From Takakia lepidozioides (Eukaryota; Streptophyta; Takakiopsida; Takakiales; Takakiaceae), in NCBI GenBank assembly GCA_030704615.1, contig CM060731.1, positions 47,740,001 through 47,804,000 on the forward strand: DNA of 64,000 nt, given 5' to 3'. Both the position numbers and the translations under genes were made by a program. This document shows, one piece after another, positions 22,745-35,818 of the stretch (its first letter is position 1; each line of letters begins with the position of its first letter). A model generated the notes under the pieces. The model was not told the origin of the DNA. It saw nothing but the letters and a program-made list of their open reading frames with translations, and searched no databases.

Positions 22745-23075
22745 AGGATTTACAGATCACTGCCCGGAGCTACACATTGTAGCCCCATTATAGTCCAATT
22801 GGAAGCGATAGAGCCATGAGTTGTCCCCAACGCAAAGGGTGTCACTTCTGGGCGCTCCCATCGCCGCCATTGAAGTAGTCACGCCCTGTCTATGAATGCA
22901 AAGTCCAATCAAGGCGGTACGTGAATTTGAGTTGTCGTCGGAAATGCTTAAGAAATGCATTGTACGAGGATTGTACGCCGGTTTCAAAATTGGATCCTGG
23001 GCTGTGGACTGTAAGGTTCAGTGAGATTCTAGCTGTCCTTGACGATGGCTCTATCAAGACACCCATGGATCACAG
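22745..23075 (-). mobile_element. LINE fragment (inverted copy of 63570-63840)
   Basis: The minus strand reads HGCLDRAIVKDS, stops, then a block with SNSRTALIGLCIHRQG. The same block appears on the plus strand at 63570-63770. In the latter copy a Cys-rich CPRCATLC-like segment follows, resembling the C-terminal zinc region of LINE reverse transcriptases. Both copies are broken. Confidence 0.55.
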
Positions 23076-24410
23076 GGATGAATGAGGGGGCAGAGAGCTC
23101 AGAGAACATACTACCAAAAGAAAAACCCTCTTTATACACGCGGCCAACGTTTCCCAACATCAAACATTTGAAGTTTTGGTTTCTGTTCGTTCTTTTGGCT
23201 CTGGGAGTCTTGATCCAAAACCCCAATGTTCACGAGTCAAAGAACCTTCTTCCCAAGTTCTTTGAACGCACGGTAGGAATGGATAGTCATCGCGGATCAC
23301 AACTCTGCCACCCACAAAGTGCTGAAGGTCATCAGTTCCGCCACGGTGTGGCTGCGTGACGAGAGTCCTAGCATGTCAGTCTGAGGTAATTATACCAACT
23401 CGTCCTGCGTGTGTGTCACACCTTCTGTGGTAACTATGCCTGAAACTGTGCCAGAACACAGGCTTCGCTCATGCACCAACCTATTAGATCAATGGCTTTC
23501 AGTACTGTTTCCAAAACTTTCAACATCCATCCCTATATGTACACACATAGATTTCAAAAACATTTTCAATGTTCAGAAATGTGGACTATTGTCCAAGCAA
23601 GCGATATGGTGTCACTTGACCCCTAAGGGCTACCCCGTGTGCCTTCAGATGGGAAGGTGATATTTCTAAAGTTTGAACTTCCCCGCTGGATTCTCTTTTG
23701 GAAATGGAGAATAATTTTTTGCTAAATCGTCTCTGTAAAGCGCACCTCCTGCATGCAGGAAGAACCGAGAGTGGGAGCATGGATCAACAAGTCTACTGTC
23801 AAAAATTTCTGGGCAACGTAATCCCATGCTTTGAACAGTATAATTGTACAGAGACCAACCAATAAGATTCGAATGATGAGAGAATGGAGCTAGACACCTG
23901 ATTATCTAGCTCAGCTCAAAGGTAATGATCTGATTTTTGAGTCCCCAACCTTCGTGGGGGTACTCTCAATGATCCAAATTTTGCCTTTCAAGTGTCTGTG
24001 TTTCAAGCTCTGATCTAGTGTTTGAAAGCGAATAGATATAAGGGAGATATACTGTGGTTTGTCTCAGAGTCCATGTCCATTCAGGACTATGTTGGTACGG
24101 AGGACCTCCAAGCTCAGTTATATTGGTTGGTCCCATGAATTAGTCAGCCTATTTGTGGGTGCAGAGCTTCTCAGGACACTCTGTTTTTCCTGTAATATTA
24201 GACCTGCCTTGTGGAAGATGTACAGTGAATTTCACCACCCAACTGTGGACCTAAACATATGTGTGAGCAATATTGCAGGTTTGTGGCTCCTTATCACCTT
24301 CCCAATTCGTGGTTGGATGAGGGTTGGATTTGTACAGAGAGTGACCAGGTGAGAGTCATCTGGGAGTTGTCAATGTAATCCACCCTGCAATATTTAGTAA
24401 TGAAATGAAC
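23076..24410. other. No gene recognised
   Basis: Only short chance frames. The part next to 24410 is the 3' flank of the glyoxal oxidase gene. Confidence 0.4.
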
Positions 24411-27400
24411 TCAGGAATGAACTTGAACCCAAACAGCAGGGCCGGGAATTCCCTGGTTGACAGCAAAGAGCATGTAATACCCCGGGGGTGCTAAAGTTGC
24501 ATTCGCTGGGCCAGTAGCAGACACTTGATATGTATATTTATCGCCGGGCACTGCTACAGGGCCCGAGGCTTTCAGATTCAAAAGACGTTGGCCTTCGGCG
24601 TAGGAATGGGTCACAAATGGGGCGCTACAAAGGTTTAGTTCAATCACCCCTGTCAGGGTCAATGGGACGGTAATGTTTATACTGAAAGCTAAGGTGTAGG
24701 TGATGGCGGTGGGAGCTTCTGTGATGTTGGGCCTCAACAAATCCTGGGCTGAGGCGAGGTAGGAAGGTGAGAAGGCCTCCACCCGCAATTCGGTTGGATA
24801 GGTTCCAGTGAAAGTGTAGAACTGGTGGGGATTGCTTCCTGCCAACAAAATTCTCCCATCCTGCAGAAATTACCACCACGAGAATTGCGTGAAATTACTC
24901 AGAGTCCCTATAGGACAGTTTCGAACAGTTGAGATCACCAACTTCGAGATAACGGAATTATGTAAGTCTACCTGGAAACGGAGGGGAATGAGCTGCCAGT
25001 CATAGCTAGAACTCTCAGATTCCATTTGCTTGCAGTTTTCTGAAGTCTTTAGAAGAATGAACATTAGAACCTGATTTAGCTTGTCAGCTGGGAGCATAGA
25101 TTGGACACAGTTTTCTTCCAAGTGTACTAGTAGATAGTTCTATTGAACTGCGGGACTCCATGTCACAAGAGATCATATATATATATATGTGGCCCGGTAT
25201 GCAACACCTGTGAAAGGTCAATTTGCAACAATCGTGCATTCATGATATATCTACAGCTCGGACTTCTTTTATGAAGAACACAGTCTTCCTTTTACTGTAG
25301 TCTTTCTTCATGTATCCGTGTCAAATGAGTCTTAGAGTTGAGAAGAACTCACCGGTAGGAGATTTGCTGTGGAGTGATACAGTCGGGCAATAGTCGTGGG
25401 TGCCTGGAGTGAAAATCTTAACCCTGAGACACCATAGGTCGAATACAGCACCGGGTTCAGCGCAGCGTTCTCAGCATTGCCCCATCCCTGTGAACCTACA
25501 AGCTCGACCTGTAGCCACGTTTATATAGATTCTCTAGTCTTTGTAAAGAAAGAAATCTTGAGACTTGAACAAGAGAACTTAGAAGCTTAGCTTGAACTGA
25601 GAGAGAGAGAAATGAAATGGTACTTTATAGCGTCCGGGGAAAGCTCAAAGAGGTAATGGGACAAAATGGGGAAAAAACACATGAGAGATCGAGGAAACAA
25701 AACCAGAGCCAAAAAACAGCCCAAAAGCAACTACTACTAGAGGGGTCTGCTCCTCATAGTGGAAGAGTTCAGTGAGAGATTGAGTTCTGCAGAATAGACA
25801 GTGGAATCTCCCACGGATCTCGTAATGTAGAGGGCAACAAATGAAGAAGTGTTTAGAACTTCAGTTTCAATTTCCTGGTTGCGCCCGGTGCAAGCTGGGC
25901 ATAGGCGGTCCTCCCGTTGCAGGTTTTCCCATCTGCCACAGAGAGAGAGAAAGAGAGAGAAAGAGAGAGAGAAAGAGAAATAAGAATTGATTGAAATTTG
26001 ATGCAGGACTTATAACCTCCGCGGAAAGGTCTTGGACAGGAGAAAGCATGAAACAAGGAAGAGAGTGCCAGGGCTATCCACAAGTAGCCCAAAAAACAAC
26101 TAGACTCAATGCCTCTAAGCTCAGAATTATCAGGCTCTAAAGGATGCCCAGGGCTGTGCTCTTCCCGGACCCTAGACTAGATAACTCGAAGGCGGAGCAT
26201 TTCTGATCCTCGTAATTGGCTATCTCGAATAGAAAATATCATCTCCACCACGGATCTCATAGTACTTCTAGAATGGACCTGTACTAGTGCCTACTTGAAA
26301 GAAGAAATGTTCAAAGAAACATTCGAATTTATTTATTAGTCTCAGATCGAATTACCTTGTTGAGCCCCGTTGATGATGAGCACATCGCGGGAGGGAAGAA
26401 GTATCAGGTCACCCATGCACCGAGGGATTGGCATTGACTCCATTGCCCAAGCTGGAGCAGCATCAGTCAATTTTATCCGGCCACATGTCGATGAACAGGA
26501 CAGCTGAGCCCCTGGATTTTGGAATGCACCCAGCTGAGCCCCTCCACATACCAGTACCTCAACCACTGAGTACTCATTCCACGAAAGCAGCGGCAGCATT
26601 ACGGACGACCCAGCCGATGGATAGTTGCGGGGCTCGCCTGGAATGGTGGGAAGAGTTTTCACCACGGTATTTGCATTATAGTCGTATATGATCGAGTCCC
26701 TGTTTGCAAAGATGAAGAGAGTGCCATCGGGGAGGAGATGGACATAAGGATATAAGTTATCCTGCTCTGAGTCAGTGGTCGAATTCAGCAGGGGAAGGTA
26801 TACTGGCAACTGTCCATTGGGAGGAAGGAACTCTAATGTGAAAGCGCTACGCCCACCAAGGATGATCTGGCGCCCATCTGGGAGCAGCTGGTTAGTTGCA
26901 TACCACCGCCCTGCTTGCAACGTCTCATTCGTCTCCAACCAATCACATGTCCCAGAAGGGTCACAGGGCACAAAGGTCCTGCATTGAAAACAGATCATTT
27001 CGTCAGATTCTTACCATGTAATTTTGTCGGTGGGGCTTTCTGCGGACATGAAAGCTTTACGAAGAAATCCCAGTGAGCTTTACAAAAGTTTTATGTCCAC
27101 GAACTTGGAACCTGGAATCTGGAATCTGCGGCCCTATTGGGCGTCCGCAAGCGTTTTCTGGGCATTCTTGCACAGGTTCTTTAGTAGTGCAATTAGAACA
27201 AAATCTTGAACTTGCTCCTCGGGATCAGGATAGTACGTTTGAAAGCGGGTCCAATCGAAAGGAAAGATGGCCCTGGTTCTTGAAGAGATTCCGTGTTGGT
27301 GTTCAAGAGTCATTTGAAGTAATTGAACACCTGAATACTGTCTAGAGGACGCATCTCACTGGTAAAAGACTCCTTACAAGTTAAAATTCATCCATGCGAT

Positions 27401-28779
27401 TCCGTAGGATGGAAATCCAGTACCTGATTTTCATGAGACCATCAAAGTCGCCTCCTGTCTGGACGAGCGTCCCATCCGCCTGAAACTGACCGGAGGAGCA
27501 CCAGGTGTCAGTGTGAATTGTAAGTGGTCGAACAGTATTTTGTGCTGGATCAAAAATGACCGAGTGCGCAGTACAATCGTGTTTGAGAGTCAAGTCTTGG
27601 GGATCGTCTCTGCAATTGCCGTCTGCCATGAACAACTCCTTTAGCACTTGATCTATCATTCTCATCTACACCTGTAGATCGTGATTCAACTGGAAGCTTC
27701 AGGAAGAGTTGAGGTCTAATTTGGAGAAGATTTCTTTCCTTCAATTGAAAACCTGCAACGGGAGGACCGCCTATGTCCAGCTTGCATAGGGCGCAGCAAG
27801 GAAATTGAAACTGAAGAACACTTCTTCTTCTACTGCCCTCTATACTACGAGATCCGTGGGAGATTTCACTGTTTATTCAGTTTTATTCAGTGGAACCCAA
27901 ACTCTCACTGATGTCTTTCACTATGAGGATCAAAAATGCGTGGCAGCCTACCTACACGAGGCCTTCACCCTTAGACAATCGCTAGAACATTAATTGTGGT
28001 TTCTGGATTTGTTCCTCTCTCATGTTTTCTTCCATTTTGTCCCATAAGCTCTACGAGCTTTCCGCGGACGTTATAAAGCACCATTTCATTTCATTTCAAT
28101 TTATTACGATTAATGAGAATCTCAGTTTTGAACAGCAGAACCTCTCCTCGAATGTTAGCATCTTGCTACGTATCCCAGCAGCAGATCTGAAGTTCATGTC
28201 TTTAAGTTATCGGACGTCACTGATTCAATTTAACTTGAACCCAATTGAACTTCCATTTGTGACAAACCTTCAGAAGTAAGGTACTGGTAAACTGTACTAG
28301 AGATTACGTTTGAATACCAGGCGAAATCGACTCTCTAGAACACAACCACACGTCCCCAAAATCTAACCTTGAGAAACACCTGGAGCCTAGGTTCCATGAC
28401 CAAGGTTGGACAAGTTACAATCAGTATACATGATGACTGCAACATTTTGCGTCCACAAGCATGGAATTTCAAGGAAAGAATTCGCATTCGATGAGGAAGA
28501 CGAGAAATGGTTTGGCAGGAGTAGATGATCGACCAGAACTGTACCTGGCAAAGAAATTTGGGAAGGCCCAATGTCAGTCCTGTCTAGAAAGACGATTGTC
28601 CCAAAGTGGGTGACGGCAGCGTGCATTGATGCGATTCCTGCATTCTCCAAAAGAACTTCCCAGCTACCCGGTAGATCTTGTCCATAAATTTCTCCCCCTA
28701 GCCGTGAGGCTACAAAAAGAACGAGCACTGCCATCGATAGCGACCGAGGCATTGAAACCCTCCTGATTGGAGTTTTCAT
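24411..28779 (-). CDS. GLOX: Glyoxal oxidase / aldehyde oxidase GLOX-like (5 exons)
   Basis: Exons 28779-28545, 27622-27424, 26978-26356, 25495-25353 and 24860-24411 join in phase to about 549 residues. The start MKTPIRR is followed by a hydrophobic SMAVLVLFVA stretch, a secretion signal. The mature part is a galactose-oxidase-like beta-propeller (GLOX N-terminal domain) with a C-terminal DUF1929-type immunoglobulin-like domain. All copper-radical residues are in place: Cys120 in DTWCSSG, Tyr171 in RWYATN, Tyr392-His393 in LYHST and His485 in VTHSYA. The enzyme should oxidise aldehydes such as glyoxal or methylglyoxal to acids with release of hydrogen peroxide, in the cell wall or outside. 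The last Met of the signal region (28752) is an alternative start. It is the only clearly intact host gene here, and its introns 1 and 3 carry LINE ends. Confidence 0.9.
25600..25965 (-). mobile_element. LINE 3' end in GLOX intron 3
   Basis: On the minus strand it begins with the word AAACCTGCAACGGGAGGACC, runs through a decayed Cys-rich C-terminal reading frame and ends at CATTTCATTTC followed by a CT run. It is an inverted relative of 27735-28110. A GA microsatellite (25935-25985) abuts it. Confidence 0.65.
27735..28110 (+). mobile_element. LINE 3' end in GLOX intron 1
   Basis: The plus strand reads NLQREDRLCPACIGRSK, then EEHFFFYCPLYYEIR. The CPAC ... HFFFYC pattern matches the zinc-binding tail found after plant LINE reverse transcriptases. 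It ends in CATTTCATTTCATTTC. The copy at 25600-25965 is the same family in the opposite orientation. Confidence 0.65.
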
Positions 28780-31700
28780 CCCTGATTGAGAAATAGCGAT
28801 CATAAAAAAAAGCCAGGGCCTTTTTTTTTGGGGCAATTGCTAACATCTGTGCACTTCTGTGTTCATTGGCCTGTTTTAATGGCCACATCCCGGATGCCAG
28901 AGTAGATGATCTAGGATAGAATGCTGTAACAAGTGCACAAGAAAAGAGCAGCTTGTAGTATGTAACCTTCTGGAAGCAAATCAAAGTTGACCGATGTACT
29001 ACGAGATCTCACATTTACAGCTTGCACTAGACAGAGCAGGAGGCTCGGCAGGACAGAGGGACAACTGATCCTTAAATGGCACGACCCACATGTAATATCA
29101 ATGAGTATGTAGACAGAGAAGAGGATGGATCAATTGAAGGGCATGATCTAGTATAAGTCACATCCATTGCAGGCGCAGCTGGGATTTCCAGAGAGCTGCA
29201 TCTGATGCTATGTATCACTAGATCACGGCTTCGCGTTTACCCAGTAATATATTCAAAAAACGTGTTGCTGTCGGATGGGAGAAACATACAGCTCTGCCGA
29301 GTGCGAGCAAGTGTGTTATGTGTGTGTGAACACTGAAGACCTCGGAAACCCAAAACTTTCAGCTTACGCGATAAGTAGCCCCGGACACATGTACAGTGTG
29401 TGATACAGTAGGGGGGTTTATCTACATAGACAGCAGTGGCGATCTGAAGAGCACCGATAGTGAAATGGATGCTGGTCAGTGTAACAAGTCTCCTTGGATA
29501 GAAAGAACTATGGACATCAGACGTCAAATGAGACCCTTCGTAATCCAAATTTTCAAGATCTCAAACGAAAGGTCTGACAACTGGTAGAATATTTCTACTG
29601 GGAAATCCATATGGACGTGCATCGACCACGGTGTATCGAGAGAGAGAGAGAGAGAGTGAAGAGCACAATGGTGGGGGTGCAGGCTGTGGGCCCCGCGCAG
29701 AAACCGCCATGCGCTGTGCGGTGCCCAACAGCGCACCCGACCGTTGCTGGCGGCGGTCATTGCCGACCACCTTCGACTTCGCCGTCTCTTTTTGCTACTG
29801 TGCTAATACAATGTAGACCTGTCTTCTCTTTTTCGCAACAAATTGCAGAATTCACATCGACAGTTGTTCTGAACAGGAACGAGCTCACTGTTCCTGTTTC
29901 TAGATCTCATAAGCTGCCATTGTTCCTGCAAGGGTTCCAGCTTTGAGGGGGCCTTGAAGATGTCGACAACGTAGGATTCATCCGAGCTCGCAACCCCATT
30001 CAAAAACTAGCTGGTACCATCTTCAACCCAGTTTATATCATCTTCCCCAAACAATTGTAGCACGGGAGATTCACCATATCATACATTTGCCATCGTCCCC
30101 ACAACAGAATTTAGTGGATGCGTATATATAATTTCATCACTTGTTGATTCAATCCCAATATGTATTGTTATGCTACGCAATGGAACGCAAGTGAGGGCAC
30201 TTTCCTGCAGGCCCTTGAGCAGTCCTTCCCAATACACTGAATTTGCTTTGGCAGTTCTTCATGGGACCCACACTCCACACTCTCACACGCCCCATAAAAA
30301 ATGCGAAAAGAGGCCATTACTTTGTCGCAACCTCAATTCCATCTGTTCTCTTACCTACACCACCGACTCTCTACATCCAAGATGGGGAAATATGTGGGCC
30401 GTAGAAGTGTTCCCGGATGTGGACTGTTGGCGCCAGAGGAAATGGTCCAGCGTGCCCAGTTGGAAAGGAGGAAAAAAAGTTTGCCGAGAGATGAAGAAGG
30501 AAGCCATGTCCAAGGGGCCCACACGAGCTTTGTGGTGTGGGACAGAGCGAGCCTGCCCAGGGGACAATAATAGAGGGACCACAGCTTCCAAATTCTACAA
30601 CATCGTGGACTTCTGTCTTGGACTCTTTCTTGTCGCAGTTCAATGCATGAAGGATGCGTACACTGCTCAGAATCTAAGTGAGTCACATTGAAGGATGAGC
30701 AGTTCATTAATATCCACCACGGAGACGTGTTTTTCGGCTCTGGTTGTGCCGGAGTTGGGCTCTTCACCCGCATGTCACAAACTGATCACTATACATGTAC
30801 AGTCTGTCTTGGAAACTCTCATGCCCTGGAAACATCTCTCTCTCTCTGCGGAAAAAAAGAATTGCCTTTGATGATTGGTGGCCCCCCAATATCCAAGTAG
30901 ACTATTGCATGTGAGGATAATACTCCTTTATATCCGGTCTAGATGCCTAGACTTGAGCTAATCCCCCGCTAAGCCCAGCGTGACAGAAGTCAAGAGAAGT
31001 TTGTCGGAAAGGAAGATTATCAGGCCACGTGATGTAATCAAGTCAAGTCAAGGAACTGGTCGCAACTGGTCATGGCTTTGCTGAACTGTGCTGTCAACTC
31101 CTACTGCGGTGAAAGTTTTGACCACATCAGCTAAGCTACAGTGGCTCACAGCTGCATCTCGCCTGGACCTTTCCCCTCAAAGTAATTGTACTCACTAAAT
31201 TCCACATAGATGAGAGTACTTTCTGTCACTAGTGACGTAGTACTTCGACCTACTGTGTACAGTTTAACTGGGTTTCCAGGTTGCCAACTTGTCCTTCGGT
31301 CCCGTGTCCAATTCTAGTAGCCTAGCTACGGTGTCTATCGTCTTCTTGCATATGGGAAATAGTGCCGCAACTATGCTGAAGGCCCCACACAGCTAAGGAT
31401 CATAGTCAGCGGAAAAATGCCATGTCCCTGGGACCCAGTAGGCCTACCATCATCCATGCCCGCCAAACCTACATGAAGGGCTGACGGTGTGTTAAGGATG
31501 GCATCTTCTATCTTGTGAAAGTGTGGTGTTTCTACAATCACATCGAAACAATCAAAGAAATTGTTATGTGTGGGTACACACAAGCCAAGCTCAATATGAG
31601 AATCAGCTTACATACTACGGGTGACATGAAGTCGTCTTCATTAATAATCACAATTGTATGCAATATTGTCATTCAATCATGGGACGTTTGGGACCGTAAC

Positions 31701-33465
31701 AGATAGTCGACCAGGTTTAGAATTAGGGGTCAAACTCCATATGCAGGCCCCCTTCATGAGGAAGTTCAACTTAGTCCAGGCTCGAGGGCTAAGGTCGGGT
31801 GCCATCACAAAGTTCTCAAAGTGTGATCGTTATACTTATGTACCCGCAATGTTGAAGTTCTATTAAAGTAAACTCAGTTATTAGTCGAAGAGCAGTTTAC
31901 GCGACATATACAGGGCATATAGATCTCGGGGGAAAGCACGCATACAATGCCATCAAGGTTGGGAGGAGCTAGCATGTCCACTAATCTCTAACTTGTTGTC
32001 AAGGCTATTTGCGCACATATCAAGTGTGTCCAGACTCCACATGTCTCCTGTTTATATTACATGTATACCCTCAAGTAAACTGTCGTTTTGCGTTTGAACG
32101 TCACGTTATCTCTCGTCCTTCGAAACCCTTTTCGTACTGTAAACCATGATATGGAAGAGAAGGTCGTGACTGGCCAGCCAGCTCTGGAAGAGTAGATCAG
32201 CTGCTCTCCCAACCCCGGCCCGCAGCAGCTCAACTTCTTTGTACCGGGGCATATTTTTTGTAGTTTTCCTAAGTTGACCTGTCTGAAGGTGGAGTTGGAC
32301 CCACCTGGTTTAGAACTTCGATGCAAAACATTGGAGCACATTTTTGGGCTCTTGGCATATTTCTCTAGAAAGCCACGAACATTAAAATAATATAGCAAAT
32401 ATTAACTTACGAGCACGAGAACCGTATGTATCAACCCCGAGATCCTCTCTCACCTCGGGGCAGCTTTCCTAGCCCAAGATTAGCTCGGGAGTCAGATGCA
32501 CCTGTCGCAAGGGCACTACAACAGACAATTTGAGGACCGCTTGAACATACAACAAAATACACTTTCTTTATTGTCAGCTCTCCTTGTTGCAATTCCCAAT
32601 CATCGTCCTTTTGGCAGTTGTACGATAGCTTTTCGTCACCAAGGTTGAGTTGCTTCTCGAGTTCACTACCAATGCCTGTGGTAAAATACTAGAGTAGTGA
32701 ACTAGCTGTACGTATCAATGAAGATCTGTTACTCCACATTTGGCACATCCCAATTTCACAAATACAAAGAGAGCATGTGGTAAGACAGGCTCTACAAGGA
32801 TCGAGGTCTTGGCGCAGAATCTTGTGGGCCCAAACACCCTCGTGTCAACTTGGTGGGCGTGCTCAGCCTGCTTGGAGGACATGTCGCCACAAACCTTCTC
32901 TTTCACACAGACCTGGCAACGGATACATTCAGCAAGGTAAGCGCTTTCTGAAAAGAGAAGATGCCAATCAAGTCAGGACTTGAGTAGATTTAAATTGCCT
33001 CCATTGCAGCGTCCAGCAGATTCCTAGCAAGGGGCCGAACTTGCCTCGAACATCAGTAACTATTGCCAGCGTTGAATTGGCCAGGGGATGACAGCTGAAC
33101 TTACATGTGACAGATAAAGCATGGCTTCCTCTGTTGTGCTTCCTCTAACCTTCAAATGCAAAGTAGCTTGTGTCGCTTCAAGTAATGCGTTTTCCAACAC
33201 CTTCATTTTCTTCATGAAAATGGTCACGACAACTCGAGGTTATCTCATGATTTGGTTTTTCAAATAAGTACCATCTTGTTTCGGACAAACACCCAACTGA
33301 AAAGTTTTGGAAGTGCTTTGAACAAATTAGCAAAAACTGGCATATTCTTAGAGTCATGTGGGATGACAAAAACTTTTCTTATGTAGGCAGTATGGTTCTT
33401 GTGCTCTCATGAGACCTCTTAGAGATTAGATATGCATCAATATATCAATATATGAATCGAGACGT
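28780..33465. other. Gene-poor stretch
   Basis: No gene could be supported. A (GA)n run lies at about 29640-29660. Longer frames at 30170-30700 exist on both strands without recognisable domains. There is a TTTTTTTT run at 28815-28830 just upstream of GLOX. Confidence 0.4.
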
Positions 33466-33474
33466 TTGTTTGTT

Positions 33475-33650
33475 TTGTAGATTTGAGATGTCCACAACAA
33501 CGAGGCCCAAGCCCTGGTGATTGGTACCATTGGAAAGCCCTGGACAAGGAGGGGTGCACGGGCTTGGTCTCATGATTTTTGGATGTGCGGTGTGGGAGAT
33601 GTGGAATTTCAGCCAATTATTCGAGGATTTCTCAGAGCTAAGGAAAATAT
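33475..33650 (+). repeat. Dispersed repeat family R1, copy in plus orientation
   Basis: It contains TTGGTACCATTGGAAAGCCC, then GGAGGGGTGCACGGGCTTGG and TCATGATTTTTGGA, and GTGTGGGAGATGTGGAATTTC. The same ordered words in reverse complement occur at 40330-40540, 41400-41570 and 42310-42490. No coding potential. Confidence 0.75.
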
Positions 33651-34229
33651 TTTCCTAGAGCTTTATGCCTTGAAACATGCATTTGGAGATTTGATATTTG
33701 GAGTTTGTTTGAGATTTTAGGCATTTTTTTATGAAGTTTCTGGAATTTCGGCAGTTTTTCCTAAATTTTCACTTAATTATTAGGCAGATTCATTTCTAAT
33801 TATTTAGTGCCGGATCAGCCTTCCCACTACGGTATTTGCGGGGTTTCTTTTTCTTTTCTTTTTTTTCTTTTAAGAACAGGGACAGTGGCCCTGGATTAAT
33901 TTAACTGTTTAATCATTACTAAACTAAGATTGTTAGAGCGTTATGTGGATCTTTTCTATTGTACTTAAAGGTGTTGAAGTTTCTGATCAGAATTACCAAG
34001 AAAGATGGTGCAAAGTGTAAACATTTACTCACATTTGTTCTCTTGTTTTCTATAGCCATAACGTTCTAGGTCTAAATGAGAGACGCTCAAATTAGTCTCT
34101 GTGTTAATCAGTGTAATACGGTGAGGGTTAGTAGTTAGTAGCAGGTCGTTGTAGGCGTGGGGTTTGTCTAGTTTGGACTCATCACCATGGATTGGTACTC
34201 CCCAGTGAATTCCATTCTGTTACATGTTT

Positions 34230-34870
34230 CAACTATTGGCAAGTCTTGTGGAAAATGGGGCTGGTGGCTGAACAAACTTAGACCATATGTTGTGATCAAT
34301 TTCCAGTTTGACAATCCACTACTTCCACTACACCCTATTTGTCCATTGACACCAGGTGATGTTGATGAGGTAAACGTCCAATCTACCATGAAGCTTTGTT
34401 GATTTCTATGCCTGCACTAAGATTCAGACCTTTTGAATTGTGACCAATTTCCAGTCCTGAGTTTGCAACTATCCGCAAGCCATGGGGAAGATGAGGCTGG
34501 TGGCTGAACCAACTCAGAGCATAATTCAGGGTTGATTATTGCCTTCCTTTTCTTGTCACCTGCGAGATGCCGAGTTAATTATAATTTTAATGCAGGCACC
34601 ACAGTACTAGGTTGATGAGGAAAACCTGCAATGTATTATGAAGCTTTGTTGCTTTGTATACCTGCATTAGGATTCAGATCCTTGAACATAGTTGATTGCC
34701 AGTCCTGAGTTGCAACTGTCCCCAAGTACTGTGAAGATGAGGTTGGTGAATAAACTGACAACCAGATCAGTGTTTTTCATCAGCTTTCTTTTCTTGATTA
34801 TGAGATGTAGGGTTAAATACAAATACATGTTAATGTTCCCTTCCCTGCTCCATTTCAACCAGACACTGAG
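34230..34870. repeat. Tandem triplication of a ~240-bp unit
   Basis: Three diverged units start near 34238, 34477 and 34721. Each has a GGGGCTGGTGGCTGAAC-like word, then AATTTCCAGT or GATTGCCAGT, and (in the first two) GTTGATGAGG and a CATGAAGCTTTGTTG-like word. No gene was recognised in them. The order of words is the same in all, so this is local duplication. Confidence 0.7.
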
Positions 34871-35215
34871 TTTATAGGCGAACGAGAATTCAAATCAAAA
34901 TTATTTACCACCCTTCCAGATTTTCTCAATATTTAGTGCTCTACACGACCATTGAGTATCCATCCCTGAAATCCAATCAAATGAGCATCAGAGCTCTTGG
35001 CATGTTCTGGAGCCTCTTGAACTGAGTAAAGGATGTGCCATGTCTTTTAATCATGCTTTAAAGAGAGTACCCATTACAATGTATGAGAAACATTTTCTAT
35101 GGCCGCCGTCACATATGGAATTATTTTTTTGCAGCTTATTCTGCGTTCCAAAACAAGCTTGGCATCTAGCTTCAAACTGCTTATGCTAAGAAGTTATTGT
35201 GTGTTTGCTTTTCAG

Positions 35216-35769
35216 GGATCCTAAGAGTTTGCTGAATATGGAGAGGCTGGTGGAATCAAGAATCACCGCAGCCATGGAGCTAAGGAGGCATTTCGGTCTT
35301 CCATCAGACACTACAAATGTTTATCGTCTAGCTGTGAATAGTGAAGGCGATACGCATGTATGCACACTCTGCCTCACCTTGACCTCTCTCAGATGTGACT
35401 ACGTAACTGTCTTGAGAGAGACCGGCATCTCCTGGTTTCTTATTTGTCCCAAGTTGATACTCGTTGGGTCAGAATATACTTTTTGGAATTTTGTTTGGAT
35501 TGATGGAAGAGGATCTTGACCACAGATAACGTGTTGCTTTACCAATCTTATGAGAATAATTCAATGATCTCGTGTGATCTGGATACTGGGATACCAGATT
35601 GTCGGGGCTGATTGTGGATGTCTTGGGGAGTCATATTGTCGTGTTGTCATCAGCAGCGTGGACGGAGAAGCACAGGATTTTGATCGAGAAGGCCATCACA
35701 AAGATCACCAGTACTTCAAACATCACTTGGAGACCTGCACACGAGATTTTGAAAGAGGAGGGTCTGCAG
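35216..35769 (+). pseudogene. RlmI-like rRNA (cytosine-C5) methyltransferase, two exons only
   Basis: Exon 35216-35353 encodes DPKSLLNMERLVESRI ... LPSDTTNVYRL ... NSEGD. Exon 35598-35769 encodes LSGLIVDVLGSHIVVLSSAA and ends EEGLQ before a GT donor. This is the middle (RNA-binding to Rossmann approach) of plant RlmI-like 23S rRNA methyltransferases. The phase between the exons fits only if the first intron uses a GC donor (AC|GCATGT) or the gene is damaged. The PUA-like N-terminus and the catalytic SAM domain with its downstream exons were not found within the window. An antisense ORF begins 50 bp downstream. It may be a real gene broken by insertions, or a fragment. Confidence 0.6.
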
Positions 35770-35818
35770 GTTGAACTTGCTTGCGATCCACCATCCTTTG
35801 AAGAATCCAAGGTCAGAT

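Noticed and set aside
28779-28836. Longer GLOX N-terminus
   Set aside because: The frame to 28836 begins with TTG and runs through a homopolymer; MKTPIRR followed by a hydrophobic stretch gives a normal secretion signal.
30170-30700. Protein gene on either strand
   Set aside because: Overlapping frames on both strands of similar length, no motifs, no splice or start support.
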